Shown here piece by piece: positions 16,240-25,658 of a stretch of DNA of 64,000 nucleotides (its first letter is position 1; the number at the start of each line of letters is the position of its first letter). Below the pieces are notes generated by a model. It searched no databases. It saw only the letters and a list, made by a program, of their open reading frames with translations, and was not told the DNA's origin. The stretch comes from Alphaproteobacteria bacterium. GTDB lineage: Bacteria > Pseudomonadota > Alphaproteobacteria > RF32 > CAG-239. The position numbers and the translations under genes are program-made. The DNA is taken from NCBI GenBank assembly GCA_017460085.1, contig JAFUBQ010000005.1, positions 1 through 64,000 of the forward strand. The letters are read 5' to 3'.

Positions 16240-16443
16240 CAAATTACTTATCATATTGTAATTGCTTATAAATTTATCAAATATTGCCGCTGTAAAGTGA
16301 TGCATTTAAAGGAACGTTTAAATGCACCGGTTAAAAGATGATGTTTTGAGGGCTGAAAAATATGTCTTCAACAACAGTAAACACTAATTAATATATGGAT
16401 TTTCTCTAAATAAACTAAACCTTAGAAAATTGCGAAAAAAGTG

Positions 16444-16472
16444 TTGACAATAAACGATGGTTTTGTTACACT
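16444..16472 (+). promoter_or_regulatory. Promoter of the large unknown gene
   Basis: Perfect TTGACA (16444-16449), 17-nt spacer, TACACT (16467-16472), about 40 bases before the start codon. Confidence 0.7.
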
Positions 16473-16512
16473 TAGACAAAAGATAATAATAGTCATATTT
16501 ACGGAGGCAGAA

Positions 16513-19500
16513 ATGTCTATAAGTGATGCAAAACAGAGATTTAATGAGCTTCAAGAGGAGATTGTTAACGATTCTTATTGGGAACATGAGGAAGAAGTTA
16601 ATAATATGGTGGAATTATTAAAAGAGCATCCGGCTCTCTGTTCTGATGCATTAAAAATGATAGAAGAAAATTCAGATGATATGCATTATGACTATCAAGA
16701 AACTTTATTAAAAAGTATTGTTAAAATAAAACCGGAACTTTTTCCTATTGCTCAGAAAGTTGCTGTTGCTCCTGATAAAACTTTTTTAGTTCACGTTTTT
16801 GTTGATACAAAAGATAAATTGTCTGAAAAAGATATTAATTTGATTATGGGACAATTTTCTTTTAAAAATTTTCTTAAATTATATCCGCGCTATGAATGGC
16901 ACGCAAGACTTTCGAATCAGCATGCAAAAAAAGCTCTTAAGTTTATAGAAAAAGTTGCAAAAGGAAATCTGGAAAATACAGAAATATTAAAAAAATGCCT
17001 TTTGTTAATCAAAATCTATGACACGAACGAAAATACAAGTCGTATAACTAATAAAATTTTAGCTTTGCAACCTAAATTAAAAGAATTTACTGACTCACTT
17101 GAAATTCTTAATTTTAAAATACCTACATTTCCAAAATTGGAAAAAATCAAAGAAAAAAAGAACACTACGTTTAAGTATACAACAGGAAATTCTGATTTAG
17201 CGCAATTACAGCATCGCATGGATATCAAAGAAGATGAGAAAGACATCATTTCCCCTTATCTTAAGCAAAAAAAGAAAGAGGAAGAAAAAATGATTTCCAA
17301 AATCAATAAACTAGGTAAGGATTTGGAAAAAAATTCCAGTCTAAATCAAGCTATACACCATTTTAATGCTTTAGTCAAACAAGTAAATAATAGTGAGCGA
17401 AGTGAAACTGTATATCAGATACTCCAAGTTTGGCGTGAAAAACTAAGTTCTAAAATTATAGAGGAACATAAGTCGCACGGAAAACAAATACAGCAAATAT
17501 TGAATTCACCGAAAAAATTGAATGAAGTTTTGAATAAAATAGATTTTTCAAATGATACTTCTTCTATTCTTGTTTCTAATATTATTGAAATTGCGGAACG
17601 AAGCAAGAATGTGGATGTTTTAAAAGTATTATCACACAAAAAAGAAGAAGCTTATGGCGTATGGAATTATGAAGATATTAGAAAACTTGAGGCTACTTTT
17701 GCTGCAAAAAACTACATTGTTGATACCATATATCCAAATTTTTTATCGCAAGAAGAACAATCTTCGTATATTGATAGAGATGAATCCGAAGAAGAAATTA
17801 TACGAAAGAAAAAATTGGCAGTAGCAGAAAAATTGATACAAGCTGCTGATGAGGTAGTTAATTTAGGAGATGAACAAAAGAAAAAAGAATTTAATGATTT
17901 TATTCTTGCAGAAGGTGAACCGAGATTAGCAGAATTAGATGCTTGGGTTATGGAGTATTTGCATGAAAACTGCACGGAAAATAACTTAAATAAAGTTAAT
18001 GCATTGCGTTCTTTTTACGGCTTAAAGGTTGAATTACAAGCCGGCAATGCGGTAGATGCTGATGAGCGTGCCGCCGTTAGAAAAGTATTTGACCGGACAT
18101 GGAGTTCTTATGAAAGAGGGAAAAATACCGAAACCAGAGAGCCTTATTATAGCGAAGCAGATATGGCAAAGGCTCGAGAACAAGCAAAAGAACATGGAAA
18201 AAAAGACCCTGTTGAGAATAATAGATATTACGAAAATTCAGTCAGTCCGGCTTATAGAAAGTATTTTGAAGAACATGATATTTATGAAATATATCAAAAT
18301 CACAAAAATGATGAAGATAAAAAATATTCAGCAGAAAATTATCGTGATTTACTGATTGACAAATCGCCATTTAAGGCTTTAAGAAAACACGGCTTATATA
18401 ATGATGCAAAAATTATTTGCAATACATTAGAAGCATTGCAAGTGGAACCGGAAATTGCTGTTCAGTTTAACCTAAAAGACTTGAGTGATATGGTGGTCAA
18501 TTCTCACAATACGTTTGAAGATAGAAAGGTTTATACCAAAGATACGGAAGAATATATGTTCACTAAAAGTCCGCATACGGATGAATTAGACGGATATTGG
18601 CGTGATCCATATTATTGGCACCAATATGATGATGACGATGATGAATATAATGATGAATATGATAATAATGATTATGAAGATGTTAGTGAAAATGATGAAA
18701 CATTTGCGGAAGAAAAACAATATGATGAGGAAGGTTTTGAAATTATACCGGATACAGATTACTATTCGGAAAGAGACGAAGAAGTTGCTGCCAGAGATGC
18801 TTGGTGGCAAGATTTAAGCAATCATAATCCTAAAGCAGTAAAACACATAAGCGAAGCATTTGCCCGTCATGGTAGAGAAAATGAAGCAATTTCCGGATTT
18901 TGGGAAGCCGCCAGTTATGGAACTCCCGGCGTTGGAAGCCGTAGAGATTGGCGTTTACTTTCAGCAACTTTACATCACGCTGAAGCAATTCAATATGGTG
19001 GAAATGATGATAAAAAAAATTTCGTAGGCGCTACACGATATTATGATAGTTATGGCGATACTTTTGATGAAGATGATATGCATATTGATTATCATAAATC
19101 ATTTCATCGTCGTGATACACCTTTTGATGCGCTATATATAAATTATGACGCAAAATCAGCTAATGATAAATTAGCAACTGTAGAAAAGCCGGATGAAAAT
19201 GCGCAAAAAGCTTTTTTGATTACCTCTTTTACCAACCCGCATATGCATTTTTATGCCGGATTCCGCAAAAAAGACCAATATACAGCTCCGCTTTATCATA
19301 TGAGAAACATTGAAAAAGATAAGCAGGAAAGGGTTGATAAAATCGAAAAATCGTTAAAATATTTAACAAAGTTAGGAAATGCTTTATCAAGTATTTCAAT
19401 ATGTGTATCAGAGGCTCTGAAAACGGAAGAAAAAATCAAAAATTCACAAGAAAAAATCAATTCTAAAAAGGCTGTAAGTCAACCGAAAAATCAAAACTTG

Positions 19501-19554
19501 AGAACACATCAAACCAAAATTAATACGATGAAAGAAAAAAGTATTACTGATTAG
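16513..19554 (+). CDS. Large unknown protein, 1013 residues
   Basis: No family recognised. The start is fixed by ACGGAGG 6 nt before the ATG. There is no signal peptide or membrane span. The N-terminal half (about 1-480) is Lys/Glu-rich, leucine-patterned and almost all helical, like HEAT/ARM-type solenoids or coiled coils (for example KKKEEEKMISKINKLGKDLE). The middle (about 480-690) is charged. A highly acidic low-complexity tract lies at about 704-740 (YDDDDDEYNDEYDNNDYED). A compact C-terminal domain (about 755-930) has AARDAWWQDLSNH, GRENEAISGFWEAASYGTPG and FTNPHMHFYAGF. A basic helical tail ends the protein. It is very AT-rich, follows gene relics, and has its own promoter and terminator. 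This fits an accessory or host-interaction protein; that role is inference. Confidence 0.8.
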   Translation: MSISDAKQRFNELQEEIVNDSYWEHEEEVNNMVELLKEHPALCSDALKMIEENSDDMHYDYQETLLKSIVKIKPELFPIAQKVAVAPDKTFLVHVFVDTKDKLSEKDINLIMGQFSFKNFLKLYPRYEWHARLSNQHAKKALKFIEKVAKGNLENTEILKKCLLLIKIYDTNENTSRITNKILALQPKLKEFTDSLEILNFKIPTFPKLEKIKEKKNTTFKYTTGNSDLAQLQHRMDIKEDEKDIISPYLKQKKKEEEKMISKINKLGKDLEKNSSLNQAIHHFNALVKQVNNSERSETVYQILQVWREKLSSKIIEEHKSHGKQIQQILNSPKKLNEVLNKIDFSNDTSSILVSNIIEIAERSKNVDVLKVLSHKKEEAYGVWNYEDIRKLEATFAAKNYIVDTIYPNFLSQEEQSSYIDRDESEEEIIRKKKLAVAEKLIQAADEVVNLGDEQKKKEFNDFILAEGEPRLAELDAWVMEYLHENCTENNLNKVNALRSFYGLKVELQAGNAVDADERAAVRKVFDRTWSSYERGKNTETREPYYSEADMAKAREQAKEHGKKDPVENNRYYENSVSPAYRKYFEEHDIYEIYQNHKNDEDKKYSAENYRDLLIDKSPFKALRKHGLYNDAKIICNTLEALQVEPEIAVQFNLKDLSDMVVNSHNTFEDRKVYTKDTEEYMFTKSPHTDELDGYWRDPYYWHQYDDDDDEYNDEYDNNDYEDVSENDETFAEEKQYDEEGFEIIPDTDYYSERDEEVAARDAWWQDLSNHNPKAVKHISEAFARHGRENEAISGFWEAASYGTPGVGSRRDWRLLSATLHHAEAIQYGGNDDKKNFVGATRYYDSYGDTFDEDDMHIDYHKSFHRRDTPFDALYINYDAKSANDKLATVEKPDENAQKAFLITSFTNPHMHFYAGFRKKDQYTAPLYHMRNIEKDKQERVDKIEKSLKYLTKLGNALSSISICVSEALKTEEKIKNSQEKINSKKAVSQPKNQNLRTHQTKINTMKEKSITD

Positions 19555-19576
19555 TTTTTCGATTTTTAATCCCACC

Positions 19577-19606
19577 AGCCGCTACAAATCAATTGTGGCG
19601 GTTTTG
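19577..19606 (+). terminator. Terminator after the large unknown gene
   Basis: A 9-bp stem with one G-U pair (19579-19587 with 19593-19601) is followed by TTTTG, about 25 bases past the stop. Confidence 0.65.
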
Positions 19607-19644
19607 CTCATTTGAATGTTTTTTTAAATACGTGTCTGTCCGAT

Positions 19645-20049
19645 TTAAAACAATCCCAAAATTGCTTCAATAATCGGTTTATCAGCCGGTGCAAAATCAT
19701 AGTTTGGCAAATCTTGCGGTTTAACCCACTTATATTGCTCATGTTCCAACACCACCGGAATATCTTGGCTTTTGCAAGTTGCCCAAAACGAATGCAAAAC
19801 AATAGTTCCGAAATCATAATCATAAGAGCTGATAACAAACGGTTCGCGCACAAAAATTTCCAGTTGCATTTCTTCCATCATCTCGCGGCGCAAGCATTCT
19901 TCCAAAGTTTCGCCTTCTTCTAATTTACCGCCCGGAAATTCCCATTTATATTCCAAACTTTTGCCGTGTTTGCGTTGCGCAATCAGCATCAAACCATCAC
20001 ACATAATTAAGCCGGCAGCCACATCTTTTTTTGTTTTGTTTTTTTCCAT
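19645..20049 (-). CDS. mutT: MutT-like Nudix hydrolase (8-oxo-dGTP diphosphatase)
   Basis: A 134-residue Nudix protein that hydrolyses damaged nucleoside triphosphates such as 8-oxo-dGTP. The full Nudix box is present: GGKLEEGETLEECLRREMMEE, preceded by YKWEFPGG as in MutT. Near the C-terminus KWVKPQDLPNYDFAPAD matches MutT. GGAGGG lies so close to the first of two ATGs that the second (20049) is the likelier start. It is divergent from a small secreted-protein gene. Confidence 0.88.
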   Translation of the reverse strand: MEKNKTKKDVAAGLIMCDGLMLIAQRKHGKSLEYKWEFPGGKLEEGETLEECLRREMMEEMQLEIFVREPFVISSYDYDFGTIVLHSFWATCKSQDIPVVLEHEQYKWVKPQDLPNYDFAPADKPIIEAILGLF

Positions 20050-20152
20050 CATTCCCTCCGAATTTTATAACTTAATAGCATATTGTGCATATTTTTTCAA
20101 TTATTATATCAACATTCGTTCACAGCAATATTTTTTTAGAGGAGATTTACAA

Positions 20153-20392
20153 ATGAAAAACATTTTAGCTATGTTGGCAGTTGCTTTTTTCATAACTTGC
20201 AGTGCAACGGCTAATGCCGGCGAAAAATTACGTTCAAGCGCAGCTCACCAGCAAATTGATGATGCCGGCAGAACATACTTGAGTGAATGTATCAGCAATA
20301 AAGCAAACAGCATTAAGCATTGTGTTAAACAAACAAAAAAAATGATGAAAGAGCAATACAAGGCCGCTAAAATGGCTGAAAATAAAAAATAA
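20153..20392 (+). CDS. Small secreted protein of unknown function
   Basis: A 79-residue precursor with a clear signal peptide (MKNILAMLAVAFFITCSATANA, cut before GEKLRSS). The mature part is about 57 residues, helical and lysine-rich, with two cysteines (ECISN, HCVKQ) that could form a disulfide. GAGGAG before the ATG supports translation. No family recognised. It converges with engB two bases away. Confidence 0.7.
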   Translation: MKNILAMLAVAFFITCSATANAGEKLRSSAAHQQIDDAGRTYLSECISNKANSIKHCVKQTKKMMKEQYKAAKMAENKK

Positions 20393-20393
20393 T

Positions 20394-21032
20394 TTATTGT
20401 TCTATAAGCTCACAAACCGCCGCTTGGCAAAATTCCAGCCCTATTTTTTTTTCAGAGCTGGTGGCAATCATTTCGTTCATGGCGGCGGCATGATTTTTTA
20501 ATTCTAAAGCTACTTTTTCTTGTATAGTACGTAAGGCAGCGGCAGAAATTTTATCAATCTTGGTTAAAATTATCTGATAAACCACAGCGGACTCATCAAG
20601 CAATTTCATCATTTCTAAATCTTCTTTTTTTAACCCGTGCCGTGAATCGATTAGCAGAAACACACGGCGCAAATTAGGCCTTCCGCGCAAATAATCTTTC
20701 AGCACCATTTGCCATTGTTTCACAATTTTATCCGGTGCCTTAGCATAACCGTACCCCGGTAAATCAACTAAATATAACTTGCCGTCAAAGTCAAAAAAAT
20801 TAAGCTGCTGCGTGCGCCCCGGAGTTGAAGATGTTTTTGCCAGTTTTTTTTGATTAAACATGGCATTAATCAGGCTTGACTTACCAACATTAGAGCGGCC
20901 GGCAAAAGCAATTTCATTGCGGTCAGCTTCCGGAAGCTGATGGAGCTGCGCTACACTCAGCATAAAATCACAGCGCTTGCAAAATTGCACTTTTGCTGTT
21001 TCTAGCTGTTCAGATGTATATTCGTGCGCCAT
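20394..21032 (-). CDS. engB: Ribosome biogenesis GTP-binding protein EngB/YihA/YsxC
   Basis: A 212-residue TRAFAC GTPase required for large-subunit assembly. P-loop GRSNVGKSSLINAMF, switch I region TSSTPGRTQQLNFF, G3 DLPGYGYA, G4 LTKIDK. Length is normal. The start overlaps the yidC stop by one base (TAATG), so the two are coupled in the rpmH-rnpA-yidD-yidC-engB cluster. Confidence 0.95.
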   Translation of the reverse strand: MAHEYTSEQLETAKVQFCKRCDFMLSVAQLHQLPEADRNEIAFAGRSNVGKSSLINAMFNQKKLAKTSSTPGRTQQLNFFDFDGKLYLVDLPGYGYAKAPDKIVKQWQMVLKDYLRGRPNLRRVFLLIDSRHGLKKEDLEMMKLLDESAVVYQIILTKIDKISAAALRTIQEKVALELKNHAAAMNEMIATSSEKKIGLEFCQAAVCELIEQ

Positions 21033-22708
21033 TATTTTACCCCATTTTTATACATAATTGCCCGTTGTTGAATCATCGACAATATATTGCTCAAAGTCCA
21101 ATATATTACCAACCCTACGGCAAAATGCGCAAACATAAACATAAAAATCAGCGGCATTAAGGCAAACATACGCGCTTGGTCTTTGTTTGCAGGTGCCGGA
21201 TTAAGTTTATTTTGCAAATACATGGTCAAGCCATAAATGAGCGGCCAAACACCAATATCTAGCGCCGACGGCACCCAAATATGTGCCCATTGAGAAATTG
21301 TCAGCGGGTCCGGCGCCGATAAATCTTTAATCCAACCGATAAACGGTGCGTGACGAATTTCCAGCGAAATAACCAAAACCTTATAAAGCGAGAAAAACAC
21401 CGGAATTTGTATTAACATCGGCAAGCAACCGGCCGCCGGATTAATTTTTTCTTTTTTATAAAGTTCCATTGTGGCGCGTTGCTGTGCCACTTTATCATTT
21501 TTATACATCGCTTGAATAGCCATAATTTTCGGCTGCACTTTTTTCATTTTTGACATGTTTTCAAACGATTTGTTGGCAATTGGGAACAAAATTAAGCGCA
21601 ACATTGCCGCAAACAGCAAAATGGCCCATCCCATATTACCCAAAATTTGATACAAATAATCAAGAATGTAGAAAAACGGCTTAGTTAAAAAATAATACCA
21701 ACCAAAATCAACCGTTAAATCAAATTTTTTAATTTTTTCTGCATATTTATCAAGCAGTTTAATTTCTTTGGCACCGGCATACAAATTTGTTTTAACCGTG
21801 GTCATATCACCGCTTTTAATAGTTATTGCTTCGCCTTTATAATCTAACTGAAAAACATTGTCAGCTACTTGGCGTATATTAACATCTGCCTTAAAATCAT
21901 CTGCAAAAACAAATGCCCCAAACCAATATTTATCGGCAAAAGATACCCAGCCGCCGGTTGTCTCAAAATTTTCGCCTTTATTATCAATTTTGCTATATGT
22001 AACTTCCTTTAAATTATCATCAATAATAGCGGTAAAACCTTGATGCACAATGCCGCGTTGCAAACTGTCTTCTGCCGCACGTTTATTCAGCAAACCATAC
22101 GGCACCACGCTAATATCTTTACTGCTGTGATTTTCTACAATTTGTTCCACATCAAATAAATAATTTTCATCCATCCGAATAATATATTTAAAAGTTAAAC
22201 CTTCACCATTGCGCCATACTAATGTAACCGGTTTCTGCGGTGTTAATTCATCACCTTCAAGCACCTGCCATATTGTATCTTTATTCGGCAATTTCAAATT
22301 CGGATTGCTTGATAACCAGCCATATTCGGCAAAAAATGCTTCCGCTGTTTTTGCCGGTGCAAAAAGCTGCACGGCGGGGCTGTTTTCTTCAATAGTTTGC
22401 TTATATTTTGAAAGCATAACTTCATCGAAACGCGCTCCTTTAAGACGAATGCTTCCGGTTATACTGTCATTTTTTAACGGCAAACGTGCATCTTGCTGCA
22501 AAGTTTCCGCAACATCGGCAAACACCGGAACAACCTCGGCATTTTCAGCTTCTGCAGCCAAATTTTGTTCTTCTTCCGCTGCTGCCACGGCCACTTCTTG
22601 CACCGCAGGCTCTGTTTTTGCCGGTGCAAAAAAATAATTAACCGCCAAAACCACCAGTGCCGATAAAATCACCGCCAAATAAAAACTTTTCAAATCTTCC
22701 TTATTCAT
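21032..22708 (-). CDS. yidC: Membrane protein insertase YidC
   Basis: A 558-residue inner-membrane insertase that integrates proteins with or without SecYEG. An N-terminal anchor segment is followed by an Ala/Glu-rich linker and a periplasmic beta domain (about 75-330). The conserved insertase core follows (MGWAILLFAAMLRLILFP, then CLPMLIQIPVFFSLYKVL, and the final helices). The start at 22708 (MNKEDLKSF) is preferred because AGGGGA precedes it. It lies in the conserved rnpA-yidD-yidC order. Confidence 0.95.
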   Translation of the reverse strand: MNKEDLKSFYLAVILSALVVLAVNYFFAPAKTEPAVQEVAVAAAEEEQNLAAEAENAEVVPVFADVAETLQQDARLPLKNDSITGSIRLKGARFDEVMLSKYKQTIEENSPAVQLFAPAKTAEAFFAEYGWLSSNPNLKLPNKDTIWQVLEGDELTPQKPVTLVWRNGEGLTFKYIIRMDENYLFDVEQIVENHSSKDISVVPYGLLNKRAAEDSLQRGIVHQGFTAIIDDNLKEVTYSKIDNKGENFETTGGWVSFADKYWFGAFVFADDFKADVNIRQVADNVFQLDYKGEAITIKSGDMTTVKTNLYAGAKEIKLLDKYAEKIKKFDLTVDFGWYYFLTKPFFYILDYLYQILGNMGWAILLFAAMLRLILFPIANKSFENMSKMKKVQPKIMAIQAMYKNDKVAQQRATMELYKKEKINPAAGCLPMLIQIPVFFSLYKVLVISLEIRHAPFIGWIKDLSAPDPLTISQWAHIWVPSALDIGVWPLIYGLTMYLQNKLNPAPANKDQARMFALMPLIFMFMFAHFAVGLVIYWTLSNILSMIQQRAIMYKNGVK

Positions 22709-22780
22709 CAAAAGTTCCCCTATAATGTGCAAATTATTTTGTTACTATAATATTTTAAGGCAAAAAGCAAGTATTTATGA

Positions 22781-23014
22781 TTACTTATGCTTAGATTGCC
22801 GCGGCGGCACCGGATCATAACCCGAACCGCCCCACGGATGACAGCGCAAGATGCGTCGCACGCCTAAATATATTCCTTTACACACGCCGTGAATTTTTAT
22901 TGCTTCAATCATATATTGCGAACACGTTGGCTGATAGCGGCACACTCCCGGACACAGCGGCGAAATAAAATATTGATAAAACTTAATCGGCAGAATGGCT
23001 ATTTTCTTGAGCAT
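22781..23014 (-). CDS. yidD: Membrane protein insertion efficiency factor YidD
   Basis: A 77-residue protein with an N-terminal amphipathic helix. Family signature: [24 protein letters not shown], then [12 protein letters not shown]. It assists YidC-dependent insertion. Its start lies inside the 3' end of rnpA (about 32-base overlap), an arrangement typical of this cluster. Confidence 0.92.
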   Translation of the reverse strand: MLKKIAILPIKFYQYFISPLCPGVCRYQPTCSQYMIEAIKIHGVCKGIYLGVRRILRCHPWGGSGYDPVPPRQSKHK

Positions 23015-23408
23015 TGCAAACAATCTCCGCCGGCGAATCGTTTAGTTTAGATTCTTCCAAAATTTGTTTATTAACTTTTTTAAAAGTATATTTCACATCA
23101 CGCAGCAATTCTGCAAACGGACAAGTAGCCGTGCTAAACCGGCCAACCAACACATAGTCAATATTCGGCAGAGCCAATTTATCATATACTTCGCGCACAG
23201 CTGAGCGCAAGCGCCGTTTGGTGCGGTTTCGCACATTTGCTTTGCCTAAGCGTTTGGTGGCAGTAAAGCCGATGCGTGCCGCACGAGATTTTTCGTCAGC
23301 AGATAACGGACGAGCCGCCTGCAGCATAACGTTATGAGAAACCATGGTTATGTCTTTGGCGGCTCTTAAAAAATCTTTTCTTTTTTTTAAGACAGCAAAC
23401 TTGCTCAT
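22983..23408 (-). CDS. rnpA: Ribonuclease P protein component
   Basis: A 141-residue basic protein that binds RNase P RNA and assists tRNA 5' maturation. Typical motif: [31 protein letters not shown]. The C-terminal extension beyond residue 118 is acidic and overlaps yidD. It follows rpmH by 12 bases, as in most bacteria. Confidence 0.93.
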   Translation of the reverse strand: MSKFAVLKKRKDFLRAAKDITMVSHNVMLQAARPLSADEKSRAARIGFTATKRLGKANVRNRTKRRLRSAVREVYDKLALPNIDYVLVGRFSTATCPFAELLRDVKYTFKKVNKQILEESKLNDSPAEIVCNAQENSHSAD

Positions 23409-23420
23409 GCTTTTAAAAAA

Positions 23421-23555
23421 TTAAGCTGAAATTCTTTTACGTCCTCTGGCACGGCGAGCCGATAAAATTTTGCGGCCGGCAACGGTTGCCATACGCGTTC
23501 TGAAACCATGACGACGCGTGCGTACTAATTTACTAGGTTGATATGTTCTTTTCAT
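23421..23555 (-). CDS. rpmH: Ribosomal protein bL34
   Basis: A 44-residue protein starting [18 protein letters not shown] and ending ARGRKRISA, unmistakably bL34. The sequence is very basic, as expected for this rRNA-binding protein. It is the first gene of the rpmH-rnpA-yidD-yidC-engB operon and has a clear promoter 73 bases upstream. Confidence 0.97.
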   Translation of the reverse strand: MKRTYQPSKLVRTRRHGFRTRMATVAGRKILSARRARGRKRISA

Positions 23556-23627
23556 TTTAAATTCTCCGGTTTATTTATTCGTTATTTAAAGCTCGCCCCA
23601 TGCGAACTCTCGGTAATTTTCTCTGCC

Positions 23628-23656
23628 TTTATAGCGGCATAAATTTTATAAGTCAA
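23628..23656 (-). promoter_or_regulatory. Promoter of the rpmH operon
   Basis: On the minus strand TTGACT (23651-23656), 17-nt spacer, TATAAA (23628-23633). Confidence 0.75.
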
Positions 23657-23735
23657 CAAAAATTTTCCTTACATGCAAAAATAGATAAACCAAGTGCTAT
23701 TGATATTAGCGTTGCATATTTTTACGTAAGTATGT

Positions 23736-23744
23736 TGATATAAT
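23736..23744 (+). promoter_or_regulatory. Extended -10 promoter of typA
   Basis: TGATATAAT is a consensus extended -10 about 75 bases before typA; no good -35 lies at 17 nt, but TTGCAT is a little further upstream. Confidence 0.5.
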
Positions 23745-23819
23745 GCTTGAAATTTAAAAAAAATGCGCTATTGTAAGGCGAAATTTTTTTGAGATTAATG
23801 CTATTGAAGGAATAAAAAA

Positions 23820-25637
23820 ATGAGTATGCGTAATATTGCCATTATTGCCCACGTTGACCACGGTAAAACAACTTTGGTTGATGGTTTGCTGCGGCAAAGT
23901 GGAACTTTCCGCGACAACCAAAAGGTGGTTGATTGTGTGATGGACAGTAATGATTTGGAACGCGAGCGCGGTATTACCATATTGTCTAAATGCACATCGG
24001 TAGAATGGAACGGCACACATATTAATATTGTTGATACTCCGGGACACGCTGATTTTGGCGGTGAAGTTGAACGTATTCTTTCAATGGTGGACGGTGTGGT
24101 GCTTTTGGTGGATTCTTCCGAAGGACCGATGCCGCAAACAAAGTTTGTGTTGGGTAAAGCGCTTAAAATTGGTTTGAAACCGATTGTGGTGATTAATAAG
24201 GCCGATAAAGCCGACGCTAGACCTGACGAAGTGCTAAATGAAATTTTTGATTTATTTGTAAGTCTTGATGCTAGTGATGAGCAACTTGATTTTCCGGTTT
24301 TATATGCCAGCGGACGCAATGGTTGGGCAGTGCGCGAACTGGAAGATGAACATAAGGATTTAACGCCGCTGTTTGAAACAATTTTAAGCTATGTTAGCGA
24401 GCCGGTGTGTGAACCGGATAAACCTTTCAGAATGTTGGCGACCACGTTGGAGGCCGATAAATTTGTCGGGCGTATTTTGACAGGCAAAGTGCAAAGCGGC
24501 AGCGTAAAAGTTAATGACACGGTTAAAGTTATCAATAAAGACGGTGAAGTTGAACGCACAAAAATTACAAAAATTATGGCTTATAAAGGCTTGGAGCGGG
24601 TGGCTCTTGATGCAGCGCATGCCGGCGATATTGTGGCGGTGGCAGGCATTGTTAAAGGAACGGTGGCTGATACAATTTGCGCTTTAGACGTGCCGGCAAC
24701 CGATTATATTAATGCACAGCCGATAGACCCGCCGACACTGGTGATGACTTTTTCAGTTAATGATTCGCCGCTTGCCGGTAAAGAAGGTGATAAAGTAACC
24801 TCACGCGTGATTTGGGCACGACTTGAGAAAGAAGCAGAAGGCAATATTGCGCTTAAAATTTCGCGCACTGATAACAGCGATAGTTTTGAGGTAGCCGGAC
24901 GCGGCGAGTTGCAGCTCGGTGTTTTGATTGAAACAATGCGCCGTGAAGGTTTTGAGCTTTCTATTTCGCGTCCGCGGGTGATTATGAAACGCGATGAAAA
25001 CGGCCAACTTTTAGAGCCGATTGAAGAAGTGGTAATTGATGTTGATGAAGAATTTTCCGGCGCTGTGGTGGAAAAACTTGGTCAGCGCCGTGCGGAGATG
25101 GTTGATATGATTCCGTCGCAGGTTGGTAACAAAGTGCGTTTGGTGTTTCATGCTCCGTCACGCGGTTTAATCGGTTATCATTCCGAATTTTTAACCGATA
25201 CGCGCGGCACGGGGGTGATGAATCGCATATTTTATGCTTTTGAGCCGTTTAAGGGAGAAATTGAAGACCGCCGCAACGGTGTGATGATTTCCAGTGAAGA
25301 CGGGCAGGCAATTGCTTATTCGCTGTGGAAACTGCAAGACAGAGGACCGATGTTTGTTGAGCATAATTCACCGGTTTATGTTGGTATGATTATCGGCGAG
25401 CACAATAAATATAATGACATTGATGTGAACCCGACAAAATCTAAGCAATTAACGAATATTCGCGCTGCCGGCAAAGACGAGGCAATTGACCTTATTCCGC
25501 CACGCAAGTTGAGCTTGGAGCAAGCGCTGGCATATATTCAGGCTGATGAGTTGCTGGAAGTGACGCCGAAATCGCTGCGGTTGCGTAAGAAGATTTTAGA
25601 CCCGATTGCCCGCAAACGTTCCAAAATGGCAGAATAA
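23820..25637 (+). CDS. typA: Translational GTPase TypA/BipA
   Basis: A 605-residue ribosome-binding GTPase of the EF-G superfamily with roles in 50S assembly and stress or low-temperature growth. G1 AHVDHGKTTLVDGLL, G2 RERGITI, G3 DTPGHADFGGEVER, G4 NKADKADAR. Domains II, III and V follow, and the TypA-specific C-terminal domain contains GVMISSEDGQAIAYSLWKLQ. Length is normal for the family. It is monocistronic, convergent with the unknown periplasmic gene. Confidence 0.96.
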   Translation: MSMRNIAIIAHVDHGKTTLVDGLLRQSGTFRDNQKVVDCVMDSNDLERERGITILSKCTSVEWNGTHINIVDTPGHADFGGEVERILSMVDGVVLLVDSSEGPMPQTKFVLGKALKIGLKPIVVINKADKADARPDEVLNEIFDLFVSLDASDEQLDFPVLYASGRNGWAVRELEDEHKDLTPLFETILSYVSEPVCEPDKPFRMLATTLEADKFVGRILTGKVQSGSVKVNDTVKVINKDGEVERTKITKIMAYKGLERVALDAAHAGDIVAVAGIVKGTVADTICALDVPATDYINAQPIDPPTLVMTFSVNDSPLAGKEGDKVTSRVIWARLEKEAEGNIALKISRTDNSDSFEVAGRGELQLGVLIETMRREGFELSISRPRVIMKRDENGQLLEPIEEVVIDVDEEFSGAVVEKLGQRRAEMVDMIPSQVGNKVRLVFHAPSRGLIGYHSEFLTDTRGTGVMNRIFYAFEPFKGEIEDRRNGVMISSEDGQAIAYSLWKLQDRGPMFVEHNSPVYVGMIIGEHNKYNDIDVNPTKSKQLTNIRAAGKDEAIDLIPPRKLSLEQALAYIQADELLEVTPKSLRLRKKILDPIARKRSKMAE

Positions 25638-25658
25638 ATAAAGAATTTTGAATGATTA

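Larger units (their letters stand above)
15905..16440. other. Relic-rich intergenic region
   Basis: About 540 bases with no intact gene. They hold the decayed XRE fragment (15978-16146), a short truncated reading frame (16153-16239), and a perfect 10-bp inverted repeat TGCATTTAAA/TTTAAATGCA at 16301-16326 with loop GGAACG and no T-run. The mixture suggests past rearrangement next to the large unknown gene. Confidence 0.55.

Noticed and set aside
18586..18817. Short frames with runs of Ile or Met opposite and beside the large unknown gene
   Set aside because: They are the antisense and shifted readings of the Asp/Asn/Tyr-rich acidic tract.
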